Assembly: GCA_029261355.1 (NCBI GenBank)
Contig: JAJDBM010000024.1
Span: forward strand, 124,001-188,000
Length of the DNA: 64,000 nucleotides
Origin: Nitrospirales bacterium
GTDB taxonomy: Bacteria > Nitrospirota > Nitrospiria > Nitrospirales > UBA8639
Reading direction: 5' to 3'
Part shown: piece after piece, positions 1 through 8,021 of the stretch
Layout: each line of letters begins with the position of its first letter
Numbering within the stretch: position 1 is the stretch's first letter
Position numbers and translations under genes: made by a program
Notes under the pieces: model-generated
What the model saw: the letters and a program-made list of their open reading frames with translations, nothing else
Told to the model about the DNA's origin: nothing
Database searches by the model: none

Positions 1-270
1 AAGAGCAATTGGCTTATTTGCCTCAAAAGCCTCTTGAATGACAACCAATCCCGACATTCCATCATCAACGCATTTCACGTCATACCTTGGAATTTTTGAG
101 GCCGAAAGGGTATCACCGAAGAGAACAGCATTCGTTGCTGAGAGATCCGAAGGAACTCCCTCGTCAGGCATTCTTAATATATGTCGAAAATCTGAATGGA
201 TATCCCGATTGTCATCCACAACCAAAATACGTCGATTCAGTTCTTCGTCAGTATGCATTAGCTCCGACAT
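1..270 (-). CDS. Extended receiver-domain response regulator (partial)
   Basis: Only the first 90 codons are present; the gene runs off the window edge. The start ATG is followed by RRILVVDDNRDIHSDF, the acidic pocket of a receiver domain (Asp19-Asp20). The stretch up to the edge aligns by eye with the N-termini of the 4512-5123 and 1560-3092 products, including the long region between the DD pair and the phosphoacceptor strand. The edge falls a few residues before the expected phosphoacceptor Asp. Whether an output or kinase domain follows cannot be seen. It lies just downstream of, and on the same strand as, another response regulator, so co-transcription is likely. The receiver assignment is secure; the overall architecture is unknown. 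Confidence 0.8.
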   Translation of the reverse strand, partial: MSELMHTDEELNRRILVVDDNRDIHSDFRHILRMPDEGVPSDLSATNAVLFGDTLSASKIPRYDVKCVDDGMSGLVVIQEAFEANKPIAL

Positions 271-318
271 AGGCTCCCATACCATATCTAGTAAAGTTAT
301 CCCCCTCAATAACGGCCT

Positions 319-804
319 CTACTGCAACGAACTCTGATGACCTAACGTTGAGCGTGGAACGGAATTCACTTTCCCTCGATATCGCGTTAATCCCTTCATG
401 AATTCGAGATAGCCATCTAAGCTATTGGGTTTGGTAATAAACGAATGAGCTCCAAGGTTATAGGCGCTATCAATATGTTTAGCCACTCGCGACGTGGTCA
501 GAACCAACACAGGAATATCTTGTAAATTGGGATCCGCTTTAATTTCTACTAACGCAGTACAGCCATCTTTTTTTGGCATGTTCAAGTCTAGTAATATGAC
601 TCCAGGACGAGGGGCCACAGCCGCATCGGCATAGGAGCCATCATGAGTCAGATAGTTCATCAACTCTTCACCGTCATGTACAAATCGTAGCTCCTGACCA
701 AACCGACATTCATCCCAAGCCGCCTGTGCGACCAAACAATCATCGGTGCTGTCATCAGCCATTAACACGACAAATGGAACCGTTTGCATGCAGGTATTCA
801 TCAT
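319..804 (-). CDS. Rcp1-like single-domain response regulator
   Basis: A 161-residue stand-alone receiver. It has the acidic pair in LMADDSTDDC, the phosphoacceptor in VILLDLNMPKKDG, the Thr/Ser of LTTSRV and the Lys of FITKP. The long helix-loop after the DD pair (ELRFVHDGEELMNYL) is typical of Rcp1-type regulators, which receive phosphate from phytochrome-like or PAS kinases and have no DNA-binding domain. The ATG at 804 has an AGGAGGG ribosome-binding site five bases upstream. It is very similar in layout to the 5330-5806 product, so the two are probably paralogues serving the same kinase set. No output domain is present, so it presumably acts by protein contact or phosphate shuttling. Confidence 0.9.
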   Translation of the reverse strand: MMNTCMQTVPFVVLMADDSTDDCLVAQAAWDECRFGQELRFVHDGEELMNYLTHDGSYADAAVAPRPGVILLDLNMPKKDGCTALVEIKADPNLQDIPVLVLTTSRVAKHIDSAYNLGAHSFITKPNSLDGYLEFMKGLTRYRGKVNSVPRSTLGHQSSLQ

Positions 805-1208
805 CTCGCCCTCCTTTATATCTCATTAGGACCCTATGAACCTCATAGCCTCATACACTTCGAATCGCATCATCTATCAACACGCCGTCCTCAAGAATGT
901 CACTCTCCCCCATTCCTTTGAGAATGACCATCCGAATTCTATTCCCTCTCACAACGTTCGAGTGTTCCCACACACAATACGACCACTCGGCCCAGCTTGA
1001 ATGCGAAGAGGTCTTAATGGAAATAATGGGATAAACATGTCAATGGAGTAGAATTTTTGAGAAATCGGTACGCCTACATTGTTCCCAGTCAAAGAGACCA
1101 CATGAATAAGGAACCGTCTTAAAGCGATAGACTGATAAATGAAAAAATCAGGAGGACGGAAAGGTCAAGGCTGAGCAGGTAGGAAACGCGAGAAGCAGAC
1201 GTGAGTCC
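805..1208. other. Gene-free interval downstream of the riboswitch
   Basis: About 400 bases separate the terminator-like hairpin from the start of the response regulator at 804. I see no convincing reading frame on either strand. A minus-strand frame of roughly 70 codons is open between about 950 and 1175 but has no start with a ribosome-binding site and no recognisable motif. It may be decayed coding sequence. The only clear signal is the Shine-Dalgarno of the 804 gene. Confidence 0.5.
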
Positions 1209-1240
1209 AAGAAACACAAACGCCCATCCAAAGATGGGCG
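1209..1240 (-). terminator. Terminator-like hairpin behind the c-di-GMP riboswitch
   Basis: On the minus strand CGCCCATC, a four-base loop and GATGGGCG form a perfect 8-bp GC-rich stem. It is followed by the T-rich tail TTTGTGTTTCTT. It begins about 26 bases after the 3' strand of the riboswitch P1 helix, where the expression platform of a transcriptional riboswitch is expected. No T-run follows on the plus strand, so it is directional. Confidence 0.7.
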
Positions 1241-1266
1241 CAAATCAGACTCAACGCTTCATTTGC

Positions 1267-1366
1267 CAGTGTGGCGGCCAGGCGAACCCCGGGAATAGAA
1301 CTTCCCCAATTCAGGTCCCTAGGCTTTGCGTCCTACCCTCTCAGATAGTTTGCCCTTTGCACCCTG
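1267..1366 (-). promoter_or_regulatory. Cyclic-di-GMP-I (GEMM-I) riboswitch
   Basis: Read on the minus strand, the element has the invariant blocks of the GEMM-I class in order and spacing. They are GCAAAGGGCAAA (around 1359-1349), a P2 stem CTATCT/GGGTAG (1348-1343 with 1338-1333) closed by a GAGA tetraloop (GNRA type), then GACGCAAAGCC (1332-1322). P3 follows with an AGG/CCT base, ACC/GGT pairing and a GGGAA/TTCCC tip. P1 is CAGGGTG (1366-1360) pairing with CACACTG (1273-1267), with one mismatch. The distances from P1 to the core on both sides equal those I recall for the Vibrio cholerae Vc2 aptamer. A possible -10 (TATGAT, 1394-1389) precedes it. A terminator hairpin follows. The nearest downstream gene on this strand is over 400 bases away. 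Confidence 0.85.
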
Positions 1367-1559
1367 TTGTGTCTTTTATCGGCGTCGTATCATATTTCTT
1401 GAGGAAAATACTCCCTAGAATTTCCTTCCCCCAATTATCATAAAACCCTTTGCAATAAGGGGAAATAGGCTGGTCCCAATGTGTGATGCCCCTCATTCCG
1501 ATGAAGAGCTTGTACTGACACGCGACCCAGGCCCAAACCAAACCATTGTATATTGGCCA

Positions 1560-3092
1560 CTACCTGACAATGGGGAATATCGTCTCGGACAAAGCGGTCA
1601 CTGAGTATGTTTCCTCGTCCCAAGAATCATCAAGGGGACACCCCATTGGAAGTGTGACAAGAAAGATAGATCCTTTACCAATTTCACTCTGTACCGTAAT
1701 ATGGCCTCCACACCGTTCGACAATTTTTTTACATACGGCTAACCCAATACCTGTCCCCTCGAACTCATCTCGCCGATGCAATCGTTTAAACATTCCAAAA
1801 ATTCGATCAGCATATTGAGGGTCCATCCCGATTCCTTCATCTTCAATACAGATCTGACACAATTGCTCAGCATGCGTTCCATCTTTATGACGACGTTCCT
1901 TCATTAAACATGCAGACACTCGAACAACGGGAGGCTCGCCAGGTTTATGAAACTTCAAGGCATTGCCAATCAAGTTTTGTAACAATTGCCTTATATGTGT
2001 CGGTGCTGACTCAATCACAGGTAGTTCACCAACCTCTATTCTGGCATAACCTTCCTCGATACGGACGGCAAAATCACTGAGAATATCGTCGACAACTTCT
2101 CGAAGGGCAACCGACTCTGGGGCTCGATCAGGAGTGTCCAATCTGGAATAAATAAGAAGATCTTGAATGAGGCGTTGCATACGACCAGACGCCTTCTGAA
2201 TCCGATCTAAGAAATCGATCCCAGCATCAGAAATGTTTTCACCACATTTAACTCGTAATAAATCACTAAACACTTGAATGGTGTGCAGAGGCTCTTGAAG
2301 GTCATGGGCGGCCACAGAAGCAAATTGGTCTAATTCGTGATTCGAGCGAACGAGTTCTTCAGTTTTATGCCGTAGGGCTAACTCTGCTCGTTCTCGTTCA
2401 TGCACTTCAATCAACGCTTGATCACGCGCCTCACTTAACTCCTGGTTTCGTTGTTCCAAATCTCGTACCGTCTGAGCAAGTTGTGATTCAACTGATTGCC
2501 GACGGAGCACATCATGTGCTAATTGAGCATTCGCCTCACGCAAATCCGCCGTTCGTTGATCCACATATAGTTCTAATGTATTGAGGCGCAGTCTGGCGTG
2601 GCTCTCCCAATGCCATTTATGCATTAACGAGTTCGCTAACTGCTGGACCTCAATGGGATCAAATGGTTTTCGAAGAATCAAAAGTTGATCCCGATGTCCT
2701 AAGCGAGGGATCACCTCACTCCATTCGTGATCCGAAAATGCCGTACAGATCACGGCTTGAATATCAGGATCAATCGCCCACATTCGCTCAATCGTTTCGA
2801 CCCCATCCCAGCCAGGTGGCATACACATATCCACAAAAACCACCGCATACGGCGCTTGCTGCTTGATCGCTTGATCCACCAACTCACAACCAACCGAACC
2901 TTGCTCAGCAAAATCGACAAGAAATGGCTCTTGATGACCCATACCCAATCGATCCGAAAATAATGTTGAACGCGCAACATAAGCCGCAGTCATGTCGATC
3001 GAACAAGATAGCACCTTCCTGTAATCTTCAATGACAGCTGGAGTGTCATCAATGACTAAGATGCGACGATTGAGAAGTGGAATGTCGATCAT
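1560..3092 (-). CDS. Receiver-histidine kinase (extended REC, HisKA, HATPase)
   Basis: The 510-residue protein starts with an extended receiver: DD at 15-16, phosphoacceptor Asp88 in FVDMCMPPGWDG, Lys in ILRKPFD. A coiled coil of roughly residues 165-250 follows. The dimerisation/phosphoacceptor helix is AAHDLQEPLHTI (His near 262), and the ATPase domain has NLIGNALKF (about 375), DEGIGMD (about 420) and GTGIGLAV (about 447). A receiver placed before the kinase domain makes it a phosphate-controlled kinase rather than a membrane sensor; there are no transmembrane segments. Its ATG overlaps the stop of the 3089-4384 gene as ATGA, so the two are translationally coupled. The HDLQEP H-box is of the phytochrome-associated type and matches that of the 5793-7076 kinase. 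Input signal and targets are unknown. Confidence 0.9.
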   Translation of the reverse strand: MIDIPLLNRRILVIDDTPAVIEDYRKVLSCSIDMTAAYVARSTLFSDRLGMGHQEPFLVDFAEQGSVGCELVDQAIKQQAPYAVVFVDMCMPPGWDGVETIERMWAIDPDIQAVICTAFSDHEWSEVIPRLGHRDQLLILRKPFDPIEVQQLANSLMHKWHWESHARLRLNTLELYVDQRTADLREANAQLAHDVLRRQSVESQLAQTVRDLEQRNQELSEARDQALIEVHERERAELALRHKTEELVRSNHELDQFASVAAHDLQEPLHTIQVFSDLLRVKCGENISDAGIDFLDRIQKASGRMQRLIQDLLIYSRLDTPDRAPESVALREVVDDILSDFAVRIEEGYARIEVGELPVIESAPTHIRQLLQNLIGNALKFHKPGEPPVVRVSACLMKERRHKDGTHAEQLCQICIEDEGIGMDPQYADRIFGMFKRLHRRDEFEGTGIGLAVCKKIVERCGGHITVQSEIGKGSIFLVTLPMGCPLDDSWDEETYSVTALSETIFPIVR

Positions 3093-4384
3093 ACAAAGAC
3101 CCCCTCTCGTCGGCTAGGCAAATCTAAGGTAAAAGTTGTTCCTGTCTCCTCACTCGCAACAGTCAAAGACCCATCCATCGATTTCGCAGACACGGCTGCA
3201 CTATGAAGGCCAAATCCATGTCCCTTCTTTTTCGTGGTAAATCCTTGTGAAAATATGCGTGAGAGGTGTTCGGGCGCAATCCCAGGTCCTGAATCGCTAA
3301 TTGTGATCTTGACCCAGGTATTCTTGTCTTCTGCTTCATCAAACGATAAACCTAGAGTCAAAACGAGTGAATTCGAAACATAAGTTTTCATCGCGTCAAT
3401 AGCATTTCGTATCAGATTGATCAATATTTGCAAGACTTGATGTCTATCCATCTGGAGTGGCGGAAACTCCTGATACTGGCGAATAACATGAATCCGTTCA
3501 TAGTCTTCCGGTAAAAAAGTTAACGTCACCGCTTGTTCGACTAATTCCACAACCATCGTCCGCTCAACCATTCCTCCAGACCTGGCCAGACCCTGCTGAG
3601 CCGTGATGATTTGCTTAATGTGTTCAATATTGTGAGTCAAATGGTCAACTTCATTGAGAAGCATGGTTCGTTCAATGATTAATTGTTTCCCAAGATCAGT
3701 TAAATACTGCGGAATTAATTTCCCCTTTGGGTCTTGGGTCAAAAATTTCCCTACATCATCACCATGCTCTTCAAGCATGAATGCTGTACGCGTGACATTT
3801 TCTAGAGATAGTTGTCGAATGGTTGCGCCCACGACACCTGCAGAAATATTGATGCTATTGAGGACATTCCCAACATTATGCAGGACACTTGAGGCGACAT
3901 CGGCCATACCGACTCGTCGTGATGTCTGAACGAGTTGCGCCGTGACGTCGTCTCGTTCCTGACGAAGCCGTTTTCGTTCCAGTGCATAGCGAAGCGTTCT
4001 ATCCAAGCTGCCGCCGGAGAGCGTAGGTTTGAGGACATAATCTGATGCACCCAAACGAATGGCCTGAAGATCAACTTCACGATCTTCCTGACCAGTCAAC
4101 AGAATAATAACCGGATCACACCTCAATGGATGACTAAGCTTCAAAAGGTCAAGTGCGGTATGTGTTCCTAATTGATAATCAAACAGATAGAGATCATGGG
4201 ATTCTGAGGCAATGACATTGCTCCCCGCTTCAAACGTCTCTGCCCATTGCAACGCAAAGCAAGTACCAGGAATTTCACCAAAGGCATGACGAAGAAGATC
4301 AAAGTCTTTCTCGTCATCTTCAACAATCAAGACTCGAATGACCTGTTCGGTAAGCGTTCGCTCATTCCCTGTCGCCAATGCCAT
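3089..4384 (-). CDS. Receiver-histidine kinase with HNVGN-type H-box
   Basis: The protein has 431 residues. An N-terminal receiver (VLIVEDDEKDFDLL; acceptor Asp in LYLFDYQLG; Lys in YVLKPT) is followed by a short coiled coil. The H-box is unusual: SVLHNVGNVLNSI, His near residue 168. The ATPase domain has NLIRNAIDAM, DSGPGIAPEHL and GHGFGLHSAAV. The HNVGN box marks a recognised but little-studied group of soluble kinases in which His is followed by Asn-Val-Gly-Asn instead of the usual Glu-Xaa-Arg-Xaa-Pro. No transmembrane segment is seen. It overlaps the next kinase by four bases, so both receiver-kinases are made from one message, downstream of the 4512-5123 receiver. Confidence 0.88.
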   Translation of the reverse strand: MALATGNERTLTEQVIRVLIVEDDEKDFDLLRHAFGEIPGTCFALQWAETFEAGSNVIASESHDLYLFDYQLGTHTALDLLKLSHPLRCDPVIILLTGQEDREVDLQAIRLGASDYVLKPTLSGGSLDRTLRYALERKRLRQERDDVTAQLVQTSRRVGMADVASSVLHNVGNVLNSINISAGVVGATIRQLSLENVTRTAFMLEEHGDDVGKFLTQDPKGKLIPQYLTDLGKQLIIERTMLLNEVDHLTHNIEHIKQIITAQQGLARSGGMVERTMVVELVEQAVTLTFLPEDYERIHVIRQYQEFPPLQMDRHQVLQILINLIRNAIDAMKTYVSNSLVLTLGLSFDEAEDKNTWVKITISDSGPGIAPEHLSRIFSQGFTTKKKGHGFGLHSAAVSAKSMDGSLTVASEETGTTFTLDLPSRREGVFV

Positions 4385-4511
4385 AAATGCTCGACCCTTC
4401 TATACTCCAGAGCAAACCATTGAACCGTCTCCAGACAACAACGCATATGCCAACTTGTCAAAAACGATGTGACAGGGGGAGATGAACGGAAATCGCCTGA
4501 ATATCCAAAGC

Positions 4512-5123
4512 TTAATCAGTGGGGGCCTGAGAAGAAATTATCGCTAATTGTATTTGCTCGGATTCACGTTGTAATTCCTCAGCTCGTTCGTCGGCTAATT
4601 GCGCCATACGATCGAACTGCCCTTTCGCCTGATGAGCCTGCCCCCATCGGTTGCTCAATGAATTAGCCAACTGCCACACTTCGATGTTATCAAAAGGCTT
4701 TCGAAGAATAAGGAGTTTGTCGTTCTGCTTCAATCGTTCCAAGACTTGATCCCAGGCATGATCGGAAAAGGCGGTACAAATCACGATCTGGAGATTTTCA
4801 TCTACCGACCATAGATGTTCAATCGTTTCAACGCCATCCCACCCAGGCGGCATGCGCATATCCACAAAAGCAACAGCATAAGGCCGACCCCTTTCGAGAG
4901 CCTTTTGAACCATGCGATATCCTTCCTGGCCTTGATCTGCGCAATCAACCTCAAACTTCTTCACCATTTGTGCCTCAGGCATATCATCAAACAATCCGCC
5001 TCTTGCCTCATGAAGCAACGTCGCATCAAATCCCTGACATAAGATCTTTTTAAAATCTTCGTGGATTGCCACATTGTCATCAATGATAAGAATTCGTCGG
5101 TTAGGCTCTGTACTATCCATCAT
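4512..5123 (-). CDS. Extended receiver response regulator
   Basis: A 203-residue single-domain regulator. DD is at residues 15-16 and the phosphoacceptor is Asp88 in FVDMRMPPGWDG, giving 72 residues between them where a CheY domain has about 44. The extra 28 or so residues lie after the first helix (LHEARGGLFDDMPEAQ). The conserved Thr (CTAFSD) and Lys (LRKPFD) follow, and the tail is a short helix. It is closely related to the N-terminal receiver of the 1560-3092 kinase. A GGAGG ribosome-binding site lies upstream of the tandem ATGATG start. It sits between the PAS kinase/Rcp1 pair and the receiver-kinases, consistent with a relay of several receivers. Confidence 0.88.
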   Translation of the reverse strand: MMDSTEPNRRILIIDDNVAIHEDFKKILCQGFDATLLHEARGGLFDDMPEAQMVKKFEVDCADQGQEGYRMVQKALERGRPYAVAFVDMRMPPGWDGVETIEHLWSVDENLQIVICTAFSDHAWDQVLERLKQNDKLLILRKPFDNIEVWQLANSLSNRWGQAHQAKGQFDRMAQLADERAEELQRESEQIQLAIISSQAPTD

Positions 5124-5329
5124 TCATTCGCCTCCGTATATATATCCCTGGGAATCACACTCACTGATTATCGATCTCCGATACGAGAGAGACCTCATTA
5201 CTAGGATCGGAAAGCCTAGAGCAATTCTTAAGAATAAATGAATTGGCACCAAATTGTTCAAATGTTTGATACAAATAGGAGAGTCAGGACCATAACCGAA
5301 CAGCGGGCTAGAGAAACTTCGTTAGGCGA

Positions 5330-5806
5330 TCAACTCTGTGGAGGTAACGTGGTAAGAGACAGCCAATAATCATTAACCATTTTCATGGTGGCAACAAGGT
5401 CATCAAATGTCAGAGGCTTGGTGATATACCCATTCACCCCGAGATCATAGGCCGGCACTACATCCTCATGCTGATCTGAAGTACTAAAAATGACAATGGG
5501 AATTCGTTTCAAGACAGGATCAACCTTCATGGTCTTCACGACCTCTCGTCCATCAACCTTTGGCATGTTGAGGTCAAGGAGGATAAGACTGGGAACAGGC
5601 GCAGAGCCTGATTCCTGGTAAGGCTCTCGATGGTAAACATAATTGAGCAATTCCTCACCGTTCATCACAAAACGCAAATCATGCGGACTGTCAATTTCCT
5701 TCCAGGCTTCTTCGACCATCAGACGATCGTCGGCATCATCCTCAGCCATTAACACGATTAACGTTTTCGATTGCATCTTCATGGTAAGTGCGCTACTCCA
5801 CCTCAC
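5330..5806 (-). CDS. Rcp1-like single-domain response regulator
   Basis: The receiver-only protein (158 residues) has LMAEDDADDRLMV, acceptor Asp in LILLDLNMPKVDG, FSTSDQ and ITKPLTF. The start is a GTG with GGAG six bases upstream. Its first 14 bases overlap the end of the PAS-kinase gene, so translation is probably coupled and this is the likely cognate partner of that kinase. The long YHREPYQESGSAPVPS loop before the acceptor strand is shared with the 319-804 protein and is characteristic of Rcp1-type regulators. There is no DNA-binding domain. Confidence 0.9.
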   Translation of the reverse strand: MRWSSALTMKMQSKTLIVLMAEDDADDRLMVEEAWKEIDSPHDLRFVMNGEELLNYVYHREPYQESGSAPVPSLILLDLNMPKVDGREVVKTMKVDPVLKRIPIVIFSTSDQHEDVVPAYDLGVNGYITKPLTFDDLVATMKMVNDYWLSLTTLPPQS

Positions 5807-7076
5807 TCATCTCTCCTTTGTTGTCGTGAGTTGGTGCATTCAGGCTCAGTCTACTTTCCGGCAATATCACCATCATTTTCGTTCCCAGACCAAGGTGACT
5901 GGTTGCCGAGATCACACCATCGTGACGTTCAACAATCTTCTTACAAATAGCTAAACCAACTCCAGTCCCTTCATACTCATCTTTTCCATGGAGACGCTTA
6001 AACATACCAAAAATTTGCACGGCATATTGCTCCTCAAAACCAACCCCATTATCCTCTACGACAATCTGCCATTGCCTCTCACCGTGATTATATCGGTTTC
6101 CAGTTTCCACTGTCTGTGCAGAAAGAGTGACCCTTGGAGGCTCATCCTTCTTCGCATACTTTAAGGCATTTCCAATGAGGTTTTGGAACAACTGTCGCAT
6201 CTGGAAAGGTTCAGCCTCAATAGTCGGCAATTCAGCGATCGTGACTTGCCCATGAGAAGCTTCTATTCTTCCTTCTAGATCAGTCGCAACTTCCTGGGCA
6301 ATTTGATTGAGATTGACCAATTCAAAAGGCTGAGCCTTTATGGAGACCTGCGAATAGCTCAGGAGGTCAGTGATCAATCGCTGCATGCGCCGAGAGGCGT
6401 TCTGCATACGTTCCAGGTAATCTCGCCCTGCCTCATCTAGCTGGTCGCCATTTTTTAATTTTAACCGATCCCCAAACGTGATCACTTTTCGCAACGGCTC
6501 TTGTAGGTCATGCGAGGCAATAGCCGCAAATTGGACAAGCTCCTGATTCGATCGCTCAAGCTCTTGAGATTGATCAAGTAAAGTGGCCTCTATTCGTTGA
6601 CGTTCCTCAACCTCTTGCAAGGCCAGATCACGAGCTTCTCGATATTCTCGAATACGTAGGGAGAGAGCCGTCACATCCTGAATCACTATCAGCACACAAA
6701 TTCCATTGATTCCCGAAATACGAACGCCTTTCGCGGTCGTGGACTGAACTTGCATGTGTCCATTTGGAAGTTCACACGGAAGCAAATGGGGATGAAGTTG
6801 GGAAGAAAAAATCGTTGGAGGTCCTCCATCGACGATATTCCGAAGACGTCTCGTCACATGATGAATTTGAGAACCTGAAAAGTGCGTCTCCGCTAATGTT
6901 CCAAGTACCACATCACTTGTAAGTCCAGACCAGTCTTGTAACGACCGATTCCAATACAATACCTTGAGCTCCGGCGTAAGAACACAGGCCCCTACAGGAA
7001 CATGATCCAGTAGACTACATTCAGTGAATGCCGGTTCCGACTCTTCTTGAATATTAACTGGTAGGGATGAGTGCAT
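5793..7076 (-). CDS. PAS-domain histidine kinase
   Basis: A soluble kinase of 427 residues. It has a PAS domain at about 20-130 (VGACVLTPELKVLYWNRSL), a coiled-coil linker at about 135-185, an H-box ASHDLQEPLRKV (His near 189), and an ATPase domain with NLIGNALKY, EDNGVGFEE and GTGVGLAI (about 371). The start ATG has GGAGG six bases upstream and lies inside the end of the cheC-like gene, so the genes overlap. The HDLQEP box is that of the kinase family usually paired with Rcp1-type regulators, and such a regulator is encoded immediately downstream. The PAS ligand is unknown; I see no obvious cofactor-binding Cys/His signature. Confidence 0.9.
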   Translation of the reverse strand: MHSSLPVNIQEESEPAFTECSLLDHVPVGACVLTPELKVLYWNRSLQDWSGLTSDVVLGTLAETHFSGSQIHHVTRRLRNIVDGGPPTIFSSQLHPHLLPCELPNGHMQVQSTTAKGVRISGINGICVLIVIQDVTALSLRIREYREARDLALQEVEERQRIEATLLDQSQELERSNQELVQFAAIASHDLQEPLRKVITFGDRLKLKNGDQLDEAGRDYLERMQNASRRMQRLITDLLSYSQVSIKAQPFELVNLNQIAQEVATDLEGRIEASHGQVTIAELPTIEAEPFQMRQLFQNLIGNALKYAKKDEPPRVTLSAQTVETGNRYNHGERQWQIVVEDNGVGFEEQYAVQIFGMFKRLHGKDEYEGTGVGLAICKKIVERHDGVISATSHLGLGTKMMVILPESRLSLNAPTHDNKGEMSEVE

Positions 7077-7647
7077 TCATTGCCTCCAGTAACATGCCAA
7101 ATGAACCGACTTCGAACAAAATATATACCCGACCCTCGAGGTCCATATCCTTTGTTCGAAAACCAGTTTCAGCTAATACACAAATTTTTGAGTCATCTCC
7201 AACTTGCATTTTGAGTAATTCTTCTGGACTACATTCTTGAAAAGATGGAACATTATATTCAATGTGTTCATTTAAGGTATTCGCAATAGCTCCCATGACT
7301 CCGTTCAAGACAATATTGCCAATTTCTGTCAACGTTCCTGTTCGAAGCTCGTCGAGATCCAGTCCCTGGCACTCTTCTCCCGTTAAGGCCATCACCAGCG
7401 TTGAGGCACTTTCCGGAGGAAAGACTAAGGCAGCCATTCCACCGAAGCGTCCCTTGAATCCTTGACATACCGTCGCGCATGAACTGGTCCCTAAGGAATC
7501 CAAATGATGGGGATCGATAATTTCAATATGAGGGACTGACAATTCGAGTGGAGTATGTAGCATTTCATTCATCACTCCAGCCGCCTTCCCGACACCAATG
7601 TTGATTAATTCTTTTAAAATATCTAATTGAAGGGGTGTTAATTCCAT
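7054..7647 (-). CDS. CheC-like CheY-P phosphatase
   Basis: A 197-residue CheC-family protein with the two pseudo-symmetric Glu-Xaa-Xaa-Asn active-site helices: KELINIGVGKAAGVMN near the start and LTEIGNIVLNGVMGAIAN near residue 105. In this family these Glu/Asn pairs dephosphorylate CheY-P. The spacing and the Gly-rich motif after each match CheC rather than CheX, which has one site. It sits between a CheY-like gene (10-base overlap upstream) and a PAS kinase (23-base overlap downstream). Its substrate is therefore probably the adjacent CheY-like protein. No CheA, CheW or MCP gene is in the window, so the module may not control flagella. Confidence 0.88.
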   Translation of the reverse strand: MELTPLQLDILKELINIGVGKAAGVMNEMLHTPLELSVPHIEIIDPHHLDSLGTSSCATVCQGFKGRFGGMAALVFPPESASTLVMALTGEECQGLDLDELRTGTLTEIGNIVLNGVMGAIANTLNEHIEYNVPSFQECSPEELLKMQVGDDSKICVLAETGFRTKDMDLEGRVYILFEVGSFGMLLEAMNALIPTS

Positions 7648-8021
7648 GAAGGGGCCTTTACCGTATCAGCAAGAGCTTGGTGGATCCCAGCTAGCACGGA
7701 TTCGGGCTTCAGTGGTTTATTAAAGAATGCTGTCGCGCCTAATTCTAGACATCGTGTACGGGTGCTTTCTTGCACATCTGCCGTATTAACGATAATTGGA
7801 ATCATGATTCCTTCCGCTCGGACGGCTGCGATAAGATCCTGCCCTTCCATTTCAGGCATATTCAAATCGGTCACTAGGCAATCCGGCTGTTCCGATTTCA
7901 CCTTTTCCAATCCATCTCGGCCATTGACAGCAAGACTCACTTCATGACCCCCATTCTTCACCATGGCACTTAACGTCATGCGCATAAACACAGAATCATC
8001 AACAACAAGAATATTCGCCAT
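7638..8021 (-). CDS. CheY-like response regulator
   Basis: A compact 127-residue receiver: ILVVDDSVFMRMTL, acceptor Asp in CLVTDLNMPEMEG, Thr in VNTADVQ, Lys in FFNKPLKPE. The length and the DDSxxMR motif are those of chemotaxis-type CheY proteins. The ATG has GGAGCGAG seven bases upstream. It appears to be the first gene of the minus-strand signalling chain that runs to about 1.5 kb, since the next 500 bases upstream are gene-free and should hold the promoter. It overlaps the CheC-like gene by ten bases, which strongly suggests a kinase-regulator-phosphatase circuit. Confidence 0.9.
   Translation of the reverse strand: MANILVVDDSVFMRMTLSAMVKNGGHEVSLAVNGRDGLEKVKSEQPDCLVTDLNMPEMEGQDLIAAVRAEGIMIPIIVNTADVQESTRTRCLELGATAFFNKPLKPESVLAGIHQALADTVKAPSWN

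Noticed and set aside
1201-1443. Plus-strand open frame of 80 codons
   Set aside because: It lies antisense to the c-di-GMP riboswitch and terminator hairpin and has no ribosome-binding site; the RNA explanation fits far better.
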